DNA of 64,000 bases, taken from the NCBI GenBank assembly GCA_052267165.1, contig JBKQHO010000003.1:9756-73755 (forward strand), given 5' to 3'. Source of the stretch: CAWICD01 sp052267165 (GTDB taxonomy: Bacteria > Vulcanimicrobiota > Vulcanimicrobiia > Vulcanimicrobiales > Vulcanimicrobiaceae). Within the stretch, counting starts at the first letter, position 1. Each line of letters opens with the position of its first letter. Below, piece after piece: positions 24,779 through 32,239 of the stretch. Under the pieces are notes generated by a model. It was not told the DNA's origin. It saw only the letters and a list, made by a program, of their open reading frames with translations, and ran no database searches. A program made the position numbers and the translations under genes.

Positions 24779-25083
24779 ATGGCGCCGTCAGTGTTCGCAA
24801 GCGATCGTCTGAGCGAGGTGCCAGGTCGCGCCGCCGTCGCGCGAGCTGCGTACTTCTCACTCGAAAGCCACTCGAAAGCAGCCGGCACGATCGTCTCGAA
24901 CGTCCATCTCAGCCGCTCGGTGGCGCGCGGCGAAACCCTGACGCGAAGTCTTTTCGCGGTGTCGACTTCTTCGGCCACAGCAAACAAGAGCTCTACGAAC
25001 GTGCGAAAGCCCTCAATGTCAGCGAAAGGTCGCAGATGACGAAGGAGCAGCTCGCCGAGGCGATTGCCCGCAAGCAGCGTTAA
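24779..25083 (+). pseudogene. Small basic protein with C-terminal Rho-N/SAP-like motif, start lost
   Basis: The frame ending in TAA at 25081 reads FRGVDFFGHSKQELYERAK, then ALNVSERSQMTKEQLAEAI and ARKQR. This is the helix-turn-helix pattern of Rho N-terminal/SAP-like domains (ELY..AK.L.V..RS.M.K.EL..AI). Upstream in frame is a basic stretch (VRKRSSERGARSRRRRASC) typical of the linker of such proteins. There is no ATG, GTG or TTG in that frame. ATG 24779 is in another frame, so a frameshift near 24795 would give a complete small protein. I treat it as broken. Confidence 0.4.
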
Positions 25084-25229
25084 CCTTCGCCGAAACCGAA
25101 CCTCGCCATCACGTTGCTCGTCGAACTGACGACGAGGTCGCAAGCGCGCGAGAGCGACGCGCTTTTGAGCAGGAAGGCGACCGCAGTTCGCTAACGACCG
25201 CCGCGTTCTAGCTCGACGGAGGGAACTCG

Positions 25230-26285
25230 GTGAGACGCAGCATGGCACTCGTCCTGCTCTCGGTGGCGATTTGCGTGTCGCTAGGCAGGGTCGCGCACGC
25301 GGCCACGGATCTATCGGAGAGCGGTTCGACGCTGCTCTATCCGCTCATGGATCTCTGGTCGGCTGCGTACACCGCGGCCCATCCCGACGTCCGTCTCGAA
25401 ACGCTCGCGAGCGGAAGCGGCGCGGGAATCGCTTCAGCGATCGCCGGGAAGATCCAGATCGGCGCATCGGACGCTCCGCTGCGGGACGACCAAATGACGC
25501 AGCCCCGGATGCTCGATGTTCCGCTTGCGATCAGCGCGCAGCAGATCGACTACAATCTCCCCGAGGTCAGCGGTGCGCCTCTGCGCTTGAGCGGGCCGCT
25601 GCTCGCCGCGATCTACTCCGGCGCCGTCGCGATGTGGGACGATCGGCGTGTCGCGGCGCTCAACCCCGACCGAAAGCTTCCGCACCATCCGATCGTTCTG
25701 ATTCGGCGTGCCGAGGCTTCGGGCGACACCTACTTGTTCACCGAGTATCTCTCGCGCACGACGCCCGAATGGGATGGTTCGGTGCACTATGCAACGAGGG
25801 TGAAGTGGCCCTTAGTTCCTTCGGCGATCGAGGATCTCGGCAACATGGGCGTGATGCAGCTGTGCCGTCGCGTGCCCTACTCGATCGCGTACGTTGGAAT
25901 TAGCCTCTTGGATAGTGCCCAAGCCGCCGGTCTGGGTGTCGCTTCGTTGCAAAACCGCGACGGACAGTTCGTCCCACCCACCCGGCAAACGATCGAGGCC
26001 GCCGTACGCGGGAGCGCCGGTACGATACCTGCTGACGGCCGGCTGTCGCTGGTGTTTGCCCCCGGTCCGGACAGCTATCCGATCGTGAACATCGAGTACG
26101 CGATCGTCCGCCGGCAACAAACGAGTTCCGACCTTGCCGCGACCTTGCGGGCATTCCTGAACTGGGCCACGGATCCGACGGGTGGGAACGCTCCGACCTA
26201 TCTCGAGCGCGTCCATTTCGTGGCCCTCCCCGCCAACGTGCTCGATGTCAGCCGCTCGCTGGTCGCAACGATCGCGGGCCCGTAA
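25230..26285 (+). CDS. PstS-like phosphate-binding periplasmic protein
   Basis: The 351-residue protein starts GTG 25230 with GGAGGG eight bases upstream. A signal peptide (ALVLLSVAICVSLGRVAHA) is followed by PstS landmarks: LSESGSTLLYPLMDLWSAAY, ASGSGAGIASAIAGKIQIGA, SDAPL, IYSGAVAMWDD, LIRRAEASGDTYLFTEYLSR and VGISLL. The GSG-type and ASGD phosphate-coordinating loops are present. It normally delivers phosphate to PstCAB, but no pst transporter genes follow, so this is an orphan or a dedicated sensor. Confidence 0.88.
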   Translation: MRRSMALVLLSVAICVSLGRVAHAATDLSESGSTLLYPLMDLWSAAYTAAHPDVRLETLASGSGAGIASAIAGKIQIGASDAPLRDDQMTQPRMLDVPLAISAQQIDYNLPEVSGAPLRLSGPLLAAIYSGAVAMWDDRRVAALNPDRKLPHHPIVLIRRAEASGDTYLFTEYLSRTTPEWDGSVHYATRVKWPLVPSAIEDLGNMGVMQLCRRVPYSIAYVGISLLDSAQAAGLGVASLQNRDGQFVPPTRQTIEAAVRGSAGTIPADGRLSLVFAPGPDSYPIVNIEYAIVRRQQTSSDLAATLRAFLNWATDPTGGNAPTYLERVHFVALPANVLDVSRSLVATIAGP

Positions 26286-26355
26286 GGCGGACCCAAGCCG
26301 AAACGCTTCCAGCCCGTGCAATGTTTACGACACATTAAAGTCGCTTAACGTTTGA

Positions 26356-27111
26356 CTAACCTTCCGACTCGAGCGTCAACGTCGACGGATCGACGTCGTA
26401 CTCGCCGGGCCCGACGGTGCCGTTCGGGATCGCGCAGATCAAACTGTTGTCCGGCCCCCAGATGACGACGAGATCCGGCGGCCCGCATGGCGTTTGCTGG
26501 AGCTGATAGTTAGCGAGCAGCGTCGCGCCGGGACTGTCCGGGTAGACCGCGTACGACTCGTAGTTTTGACCTGAATAGACGAGCTCACCGAAGAGCGCGG
26601 CGGCCGCACTGAAAGCGAGCGCGCCCCAGAATCCGCCGCCCCAGTAGGTCGGAGCCGGATTCCACTCCTGGCCACGATTCCAACCCCAGGCGCCCCCATG
26701 GAAGGCCGGATTGTTTATGCGCCGGCCTCCGGGGTTCGGCGAGAACCGGTGCGCAGGATTATTTTGAATCGAGACTTGACCGCCGTTCGAGCCGCCGCGC
26801 GCCTGAAACCCCGTTTGCGGCGCTTGTCCGCGCACATTCGGGGCGACCGCACGAGGCGGGGCCGCAACCGGCGGCGCTGCGGCGTGGGGAGGCGGGCCTG
26901 CAAGATCGCGGTTGAGCTGGAAGCCGCCGCCACGCGCCGTCTGAGGCGTGCCGGCGGGTCGTTGCGGCGCAATTTGCGGCGCAGCCGCTCGAGGCGCAGC
27001 CGACCGCTGTGCCGGCGCGCTGTGCGCCTCTCCGCCGCGAGGCTGGGCGTTAGCGGGCGTCGCCGCTGCGACGATCGCCGCCGCGCACAGAATCCATGCG
27101 AGCCGGCGCAT
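26356..27111 (-). CDS. Exported Ala/Pro-rich protein, unknown
   Basis: Signal peptide MRRLAWILCAAAIVAAATPA (cleavage near NAQ), then a 100-residue low-complexity Ala/Pro/Arg region, a Gly/Asn-rich segment (RRINNPAFHGGAWGWNRG), a short hydrophobic helix (WGALAFSAAAALFGELVY) and a C-terminal domain with CGPPDLVVIWGPDNSLICAI carrying two cysteines. Cell-envelope location is expected. No named family. Its ATG overlaps the upstream TGA by one base, so it is coupled to the exported protein at 27111-27566. Confidence 0.65.
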   Translation of the reverse strand: MRRLAWILCAAAIVAAATPANAQPRGGEAHSAPAQRSAAPRAAAPQIAPQRPAGTPQTARGGGFQLNRDLAGPPPHAAAPPVAAPPRAVAPNVRGQAPQTGFQARGGSNGGQVSIQNNPAHRFSPNPGGRRINNPAFHGGAWGWNRGQEWNPAPTYWGGGFWGALAFSAAAALFGELVYSGQNYESYAVYPDSPGATLLANYQLQQTPCGPPDLVVIWGPDNSLICAIPNGTVGPGEYDVDPSTLTLESEG

Positions 27112-27566
27112 CAGCGCACCACCTTGTCGATCGTTCCGTGAACCGCGATCAACGTGCCGCGCGCGGTTCGCACGAACAGCACCAAACCGTTCGACGGCAG
27201 ACTCGTCGAAGATCGCGGAAGCGCTTGCGCATCGCCGCTGAAATTCATGTAGACGGTGCCGCGATCGAATGCGATCGGATGGTCCGCGCCGTTCCGATGA
27301 AGCGTAACACGGTACGGAAGGCAGCGTTGAATCTCACCGACGAACGAACACGCCGCATGCGCGACGATCAGCGTATCGTGATTGTCGGGACTGAAGACAC
27401 GAACCGTGTTCCCGACGAGGTGAATGACGCTGTCACGGTATGTCTGGACCGCGCCGTCGGTCTGATGGATCCGCACGGTACCCCTGGCCACGGCGCTCGA
27501 GCAGCACAGAGCGACCAGCACAGCCGTGCCGCAGGCACGACGAAAAATCGCCACCCCGCCGCTCAC
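27111..27566 (-). CDS. Exported hypothetical protein
   Basis: From GTG 27566 the product has a signal peptide (RRACGTAVLVALCCSSAVAR) and a beta-rich body: GTVRIHQTDGAVQTYRDSVI, FSPDNHDTLIVAHAACSFVG and VLFVRTARGTLIAVHGTID. Two cysteines (AACSF, QRCLP) could form a disulfide in the periplasm. The start is uncertain; the frame is open upstream to 27818 but loses protein character. Stop TGA overlaps the downstream ATG (TGATG). Confidence 0.55.
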   Translation of the reverse strand: MSGGVAIFRRACGTAVLVALCCSSAVARGTVRIHQTDGAVQTYRDSVIHLVGNTVRVFSPDNHDTLIVAHAACSFVGEIQRCLPYRVTLHRNGADHPIAFDRGTVYMNFSGDAQALPRSSTSLPSNGLVLFVRTARGTLIAVHGTIDKVVR

Positions 27567-27945
27567 GGAAAGGAACCCTCGTCGACGCTCGCGCCACCGT
27601 TGATTTCCATTGGTATTCCCCACAATTCGGCGACCTCGGATTTCGAGGGACAGTCCGGCCGCCCTAGTGTCCCGTTCCAGAGATTCGTCACTTAATTCGG
27701 AGCGGCTTTTCACCCGTCTCATCGCTTCTCGACGACTCCAAGATATCCGGTAGCTGCGATGCAGCGGAGCTTGCACGAACGACCTCCGCGCAGCGAGTAG
27801 CCGCGCGTGCAGACGCATACCCGACCGTGCAGCTCAGCCCCGTTGCTTCGTCCGCACCCGAGCGCTCCGTCGCAACCCAACGCGCAAAGCCTCTAGCCGA
27901 GCGGGCGGCGCAGATCGCGCCGAATATCCGCAAGCTTCACGGTCC
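27567..27945. other. Intergenic region, about 380 bp
   Basis: It lies between the exported pair and the STAS gene, all leftward. The frames across it are compositionally shadow-like. No terminator or promoter stands out; an 81-codon minus-strand frame (27688-27933) lacks a ribosome binding site and protein-like order, so I leave it uncalled. Confidence 0.4.
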
Positions 27946-28530
27946 TCAGCACGCCGCTTCCGGCGGCAGCGCGGAAAGCCGCTTCGAAATGATCGCGCCG
28001 TCCTGAAAGCGCTCGTATACCGCTTCCAGGGATTTCCACGTCGAGAGCTCTCCCAACGATCCGCAGAGATCGGATGCGATCGCAAGGTGCGCTTGGCGCA
28101 GGCTACCGTAAACCGGGAGTGAGCGTGTCAGTAACGTGACCTCGAGGATCTGCCGAAGCCCGCTCCCCACAGGGGCGACGATCAGCAGACGGTTCAAGAG
28201 CAACTTGGATTGCCGCAGTAGGACGCCAAGGCACGAGCAGTCCGCAAAGCGGCAGGCGACGAACGACACCAAGACTGCTCCTTCGTTCGCCAGAGAAGCG
28301 CGCGTAATGGCCGCATCGAGCGCCTGGCTGTTCGAGATGTCGACCTCACCGCTCACGTGGAGCAGAGAGACCGCGCCGCGGCTTTCAGGCTTGAATCGGG
28401 CGAGTTCCCTTTGCCGCGGTTGCTTGAATCCGACGACGCCGAGCGCTTCAGTAAAAGCGCTCGTTTCCGGAATGCCTGGAGACTGGTCCATGAAAGACAC
28501 ACACCTGACAGCGTAATACCTCGTCATCAT
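27946..28530 (-). CDS. STAS-domain protein (anti-sigma factor antagonist-like)
   Basis: The STAS domain reads VSLLHVSGEVDISNSQALDA, VLVSFVACRFADCSCLGVLL and LLIVAPVGSGLRQILEVT, the family's beta-alpha order. The usual D.SGL phosphoserine loop is here DCSCLG, keeping the serine, so it could be phosphorylated by an RsbW-type kinase. STAS antagonists release sigma factors in stress partner-switching, or act in c-di-GMP systems. The start is uncertain: 28530 (ATGATG), 28491 and 28632 are all possible. Divergent from the Ntn-hydrolase gene. Confidence 0.75.
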   Translation of the reverse strand: MMTRYYAVRCVSFMDQSPGIPETSAFTEALGVVGFKQPRQRELARFKPESRGAVSLLHVSGEVDISNSQALDAAITRASLANEGAVLVSFVACRFADCSCLGVLLRQSKLLLNRLLIVAPVGSGLRQILEVTLLTRSLPVYGSLRQAHLAIASDLCGSLGELSTWKSLEAVYERFQDGAIISKRLSALPPEAAC

Positions 28531-28652
28531 GCTCTTGTGGGCGGGCACCGTCTGTACGGGACCGCTCACAATACCCCCTCGTCCCACGCTTACCTTTCCC
28601 GGGGCAAGCTGATATCGTTTTACCAGGGACACCAGTAACGAAATGCAGGTCG

Positions 28653-29480
28653 TTGACCTCGCATTCGAACGCGTACGCGGCGATGAGGCGATTTCGCTTC
28701 CGCGGCGGAGGAAGTGCTATCTCAACTCTCATTGCGTACATCCTTGGGGATGGCATCATCTTCGCGGCGGATCGGAACATACGACTGCTGCCGCCCGATG
28801 GTGCACCGAGTAATCAGTTCGAAGGCCGGAAGATCCATCGCTGGCCCAACGGTCACGCACTGGTGGGCTACGTAGGGGCCGCGGAAGTGGCCGGAGAGAC
28901 GATGGAAGCGTGCTTACAAACCTTCATCAGGCACCATCCGGTCGTCGAGGATCCCAGCTTGGTAGCGCACGACCTAAGAAACGAGCTTCAGGCGGCGATG
29001 GGTCGGTCGGCCCCACCGTCCAGTGTCGTATTTGCCGCGTTTGCCCGGCGTGAGGGCCTTGTCATCCCGGAATACTGGCACATCACCAACGATGGTGGAA
29101 TGCGCGGGACGAAGGGGCCCTATCATCCGGCGAACCCGGAATTCGGGTGCACCGAAGAGCTCGCGAATCAACCCTCAGCCGAGGTTGCACCGGGCCTATT
29201 GCGTAGCGTTCTGCAAAAGAAGGCCGATGCGTACGACCCTCAGTGGTTTCACCATTCGATCAAGCCCGACGTCTTCAACGAGCTGGCGGCCAGCACCAAA
29301 GCTGCATTCAGAGGCTTGCACGATCGGGGGCTGCTCTCGGAGCCAAGGGACCTGATGGATTGGGAAAAGCACGCCTCCTATTGGGTGCTTCAATTTGCAG
29401 CGTACTTTGCAGCATTTTACCCTTACAGCCCGCAATACGTGGGAGGAGTGGACGTTCTCTCGATTCCGTGGCCGGCGTGA
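28653..29480 (+). CDS. Proteasome-fold Ntn-hydrolase-like protein (candidate Ser nucleophile)
   Basis: The 275-residue protein has a proteasome beta/HslV-like opening after a 23-residue propeptide-like start: ISTLIAYILGDGIIFAADRN. Counting S24 as residue 1, D40 falls exactly at the proteasome's Asp17, and K60 in GRKIHRW fits Lys33. ALVGYVGAAEVAGETME corresponds to the following strand-turn-helix. The rest (EYWHITNDGGM, YWVLQFAAYFAAFYPYS) is extra. Ntn hydrolases expose the nucleophile by self-cleavage. This suggests an amidase or peptidase, possibly unable to assemble into rings. The family is inferred from motif spacing only. Confidence 0.6.
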   Translation: MTSHSNAYAAMRRFRFRGGGSAISTLIAYILGDGIIFAADRNIRLLPPDGAPSNQFEGRKIHRWPNGHALVGYVGAAEVAGETMEACLQTFIRHHPVVEDPSLVAHDLRNELQAAMGRSAPPSSVVFAAFARREGLVIPEYWHITNDGGMRGTKGPYHPANPEFGCTEELANQPSAEVAPGLLRSVLQKKADAYDPQWFHHSIKPDVFNELAASTKAAFRGLHDRGLLSEPRDLMDWEKHASYWVLQFAAYFAAFYPYSPQYVGGVDVLSIPWPA

Positions 29481-29555
29481 GGCAGTCGAGCGAGCCGAGC
29501 TTCGAGACACCGGCAGTACCCTCGAAGCCCGTCCAACTCGCTTCAAAAGCGTTGC

Positions 29556-29798
29556 TTACGTGTTCTTGCGGGCTTCTTGCTTCGCTTCGTCAATCTTGGC
29601 TTGCGCCGTGTCCTTGGCTTGATTGAACATCGAGCCGGCCTTGTCCGTAACGGACATCTCATCGCCCTCGACGTCGCGCTTCGTCTGCTCCGCCTGCGCT
29701 GCTGCGCGATGACTGCCCTCGCTCACCGCGTCCTTCGCGTTATCGAGAACGTCCTTGGCTTTGTCGACGAACTTGTCGAACTGGTCCTTAAGTCCCAT
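29556..29798 (-). CDS. CsbD/late-embryogenesis-like small hydrophilic stress protein
   Basis: The 80-residue highly charged, fully helical protein begins MGLKDQFDKFVDKAKDVLDN and continues SEGSHRAAAQAEQTKRDVEG with 11-residue-like amphipathic repeats typical of CsbD/LEA-type stress proteins. ATG 29798 is preceded by GAAAGAAAG. It precedes, on the same strand, nothing obvious, but follows the small membrane protein at 29902-30060, and the pair is a common stress combination. Family is by composition. Confidence 0.65.
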   Translation of the reverse strand: MGLKDQFDKFVDKAKDVLDNAKDAVSEGSHRAAAQAEQTKRDVEGDEMSVTDKAGSMFNQAKDTAQAKIDEAKQEARKNT

Positions 29799-29901
29799 TG
29801 TATCGCTTTCTTTCCGCCTCGCAAGGGTGCGAGGAAATCTGCTCAGAGGAACCGCGGCCAGACGCCGCCCTGGACTGGGGAGCCTGGGCGCCCCAGTTGC
29901 C

Positions 29902-30060
29902 TTAGACTCGAGCGCCGCGTCCGCTAAGCATGTTGACAACGATCAACACCACGGCGATCACGAGCAAGAGATGAATCAGCCCGCCGCCGAAGTGCATCAA
30001 GAATCCGAACAACCACAGCGCGAACAACACCGTGATGATCGCCCATAGTAAACCGCCCAT
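29902..30060 (-). CDS. Lmo0937-type small membrane protein (52 aa)
   Basis: ATG 30060 has AAGGG upstream. The product starts MGGLLWAIITVLFALWLFGF, then GGGLIHLLLVIAVVLIVVNM and a short basic end RGARV. Two transmembrane helices separated by HFGGG match the lmo0937 family of small membrane proteins, which are often linked to envelope stress and have unknown function. It is probably expressed with the CsbD-like gene downstream (29556-29798). Confidence 0.75.
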   Translation of the reverse strand: MGGLLWAIITVLFALWLFGFLMHFGGGLIHLLLVIAVVLIVVNMLSGRGARV

Positions 30061-30197
30061 AAAGCCCTTCTTTGTTCGGGCCTCAGCCCGAAACGAAACG
30101 ATCTCGGGGGCACGACGTTCACTCGCGCGCAAACTCCCGTATGACGATTTTACCACGCTGCTCCTCCGTCCACAAGGGTCAGTTGGGGGACGTGCGA

Positions 30198-30950
30198 TCA
30201 CTTGGCCGGCTTAACGTCGGCGAAATCGACCTTGCGCACCAGCGTCGTGCCTTCATAACCCAGGATGCGTATCGGCAGTTGTGTAGCGCTCGAGATCTCC
30301 ATGACCTCGCGCGTAAATCCGGCGTCCGCACCCGGATCGGCAGGTATCAACGAGAACGCTTCGGTGGGAACGTCATCGATCGTCTCCCCCGCGCTCTGCG
30401 AAAGGGTGCCCGGCGTCTGCTCCGCGTGCGCGAGCAGCGCACCATAGCTCAGCTCGTTGATCGACGAGCCGCGGATCGTGGTTACGAGCGGGTCGTGGAG
30501 CGAGATGGTCCTCTTGAACAACGCTGCGAAGAAGCCTCGGCCGCGCGAAGCTTGCATGGTTGTTCCGCCGTCCCATTTCAGAGTAACCCCCGTATTGGGC
30601 CCCTTGAGAATCCGCACGATGACGCTCGACGGCTTACGAAAGCTATAGTCGAAGACCATGTTCTGGACGTTTGACCCTTTTTGCTCGAAGGTCGTGACCG
30701 TCGCACTATAGGCCGTGACGCCGTCCCAGGCGTTCGCGAACGCCTTGAGCGCCGGCGGCGGCGAGGGCGACGCCAGTACCGATGTCGGGGCTGCCGCCGA
30801 AGGCTGCGCACCGGCCGGTAGGGACGTGATTCCCAGGACGACGAGCACGAGACTCGATATCACCCCGCAGCACTGAGCGGCCGTCCGGCGGCGAGCAACA
30901 ACAGCGTCGCCGGCGGATGGCAGGGCCCTGGTTTGAACGCTTACGAGCAC
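30198..30950 (-). CDS. LolA/LolB-like exported carrier protein
   Basis: From GTG 30950 (GGAG eight bases upstream) the protein has a basic N-terminus, a hydrophobic signal (GVISSLVLVVLGITSLPAGA), then a LolA-type beta-barrel pattern: AYSATVTTFEQKGSNVQNMV, YSFRKPSSVIVRILKGPNTG, WDGGTTMQASRGRG and a final ILGYEGTTLVRKVDFADVK. LolA-fold proteins carry lipoproteins or lipids across the periplasm, but here related outer-membrane sorting-like proteins (DUF1571-type) are equally likely. No neighbour genes clarify the role. Confidence 0.65.
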   Translation of the reverse strand: MLVSVQTRALPSAGDAVVARRRTAAQCCGVISSLVLVVLGITSLPAGAQPSAAAPTSVLASPSPPPALKAFANAWDGVTAYSATVTTFEQKGSNVQNMVFDYSFRKPSSVIVRILKGPNTGVTLKWDGGTTMQASRGRGFFAALFKRTISLHDPLVTTIRGSSINELSYGALLAHAEQTPGTLSQSAGETIDDVPTEAFSLIPADPGADAGFTREVMEISSATQLPIRILGYEGTTLVRKVDFADVKPAK

Positions 30951-31044
30951 GGACTTTCTCCGGCAAAACGCGATTTCTCTGAGACTCTCAACCTCAAGAC
31001 ATCCGCTTCGCATAAACCGTTTCGGTCGAAGCTCGGCGCCGCCC

Positions 31045-31356
31045 TTAGCGTCCGAACGTAGGACTCGCCAACGCGGCGGTTTGCGGACACTCGTCCTTGT
31101 CGACGATGCTGCGATCCATCGCCTCGTCCGCGATCCAATGCACTTCGGGGCCGGCCCATGTGGTCGCGAAGGTCGCGAGGTTCATCCGAGCGTTGCCGTC
31201 GCGCATCATCTCGTCGTGCGCGATCTCAGAAGCATGGTTCGCGGCGATTTCCCCATTTGGAAAGCGGTACTTAGGAGCGCGAATCCGCAGGTCGCTCGAC
31301 GCGTGCACGTCGTCGAGCAGCCCGTGCGAGATCGCGTCGCGAGACGATAGAGCCAT
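31045..31356 (-). pseudogene. gadB: Glutamate decarboxylase, N-terminal remnant
   Basis: ATG 31356 starts a frame with clear GadB N-terminal sequence: PKYRFPNGEIAANHASEIAH, DEMMRDGNARMNLATFATTW and IVDKDECPQTAAL. This is residues 1 to about 95 of a family usually about 460 long. The PLP-binding lysine and whole catalytic core are missing; the frame stops after ASPTFGR. GadB converts glutamate to GABA for acid resistance. No GadC antiporter is near. This is a truncated relic. Confidence 0.85.
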
Positions 31357-31642
31357 GCTTGGTGTTCTTCTAAGCGCGTGGGAGAACTGCCGTCTGCAAA
31401 AAGAACCGCCGACCATGCGAGAACGGGGTATCGTTGAAACCCCGGAATCGCGCGAGACGCCGGATCGCGAGTCTGCGACTGCACGCGACACTCCGATCCT
31501 ACTCTAGCGCGCCTGAGCGCGGCCGGATATCGTGGAAATGAGGGAATCTTTCTCGAGACTACGTTCGGCACGATTGAGGGAGTCGCGCAGCGGGTACGTT
31601 TGCAGTCCAGCCATCGTTATCGTTGGCGGTCAAAGGATAATC

Positions 31643-31960
31643 ATGAAAGACGCCGTTGGGAATTCTCTCAGGCGCCTCGTCGTCGCGTCCGCGCTCCTGG
31701 GGACAGCAGCCGTTTCACTTTCGGGCGCTGCCCAGGCCAACACCACTTCGACCATAGCAATCGCCGCCGGCGCAGCCGCGATCGTCGGAGCGCTTCTGAT
31801 CGACGGAAACAACCAACCGTACTACATCAACAACAACCAGCGCCACTATGTCTCGCAAGATCAAGCGAACTATTATCGGCAGCACCACAGAGTAGTGCAA
31901 CGGAGAGCCTACGTTCCGGAAAGCGAATACCCGATCTACAACAACAGCAGACACCGTTAG
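31643..31960 (+). CDS. Exported small protein (105 aa)
   Basis: ATG 31643 has AAAGGA upstream. It begins MKDAVGNSLRRLVVASALLG, a signal peptide, then TIAIAAGAAAIVGALLIDGN as a short hydrophobic segment and an Asn/Gln/Tyr-rich tail (YYINNNQRHYVSQDQANYYR). Location is outside the inner membrane. No family recognised. Its stop codon TAG is formed by the TA flank and first base of the inverted-repeat element at 31960, so the natural C-terminus may be altered. Confidence 0.65.
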   Translation: MKDAVGNSLRRLVVASALLGTAAVSLSGAAQANTTSTIAIAAGAAAIVGALLIDGNNQPYYINNNQRHYVSQDQANYYRQHHRVVQRRAYVPESEYPIYNNSRHR

Positions 31961-32148
31961 TGTACCGCCTCCGACGTAGGTATACGCCAAACGAGAGCCA
32001 TTTTTCGTCGCCGCAAGGAGCGAGGAGCGAAGAATGGCAGCGCCATTTGCCTGTCCCCGAAGCGACGCGGAGGGGGGAGCGACGAGCGACGCGGCGGCGG
32101 CGGAAAAGCGCCGAGCGACTGTATAGCTACGTCGGAGACGGTACACTA
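31958..32148. mobile_element. 187-bp MITE-like element with 26-bp terminal inverted repeats, TA-flanked
   Basis: The left end (31960) begins GTGTACCGCCTCCGACGTAG and the right end (to 32146) is its reverse complement with two mismatches over 26 bases. Each end is flanked by TA, as expected for IS630/Tc1-mariner elements that duplicate a TA target. The interior has no gene, an internal hairpin (GCCATTTTTCG / CGAAGAATGGC) and GA-rich DNA, so it would be mobilised in trans. The annotated interval includes the two TA dinucleotides. It lies 3' of the small exported gene and 5' of the acyl-CoA synthetase. Confidence 0.75.
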
Positions 32149-32239
32149 GGGGCACCGGCGGCGCCGCGTTAGACGATCGCAGCGAAGCCTGTTCGAACCC
32201 GAGCTTCGGTTTGAAGTAATTTCAAGTAAAGAGAAGGAC

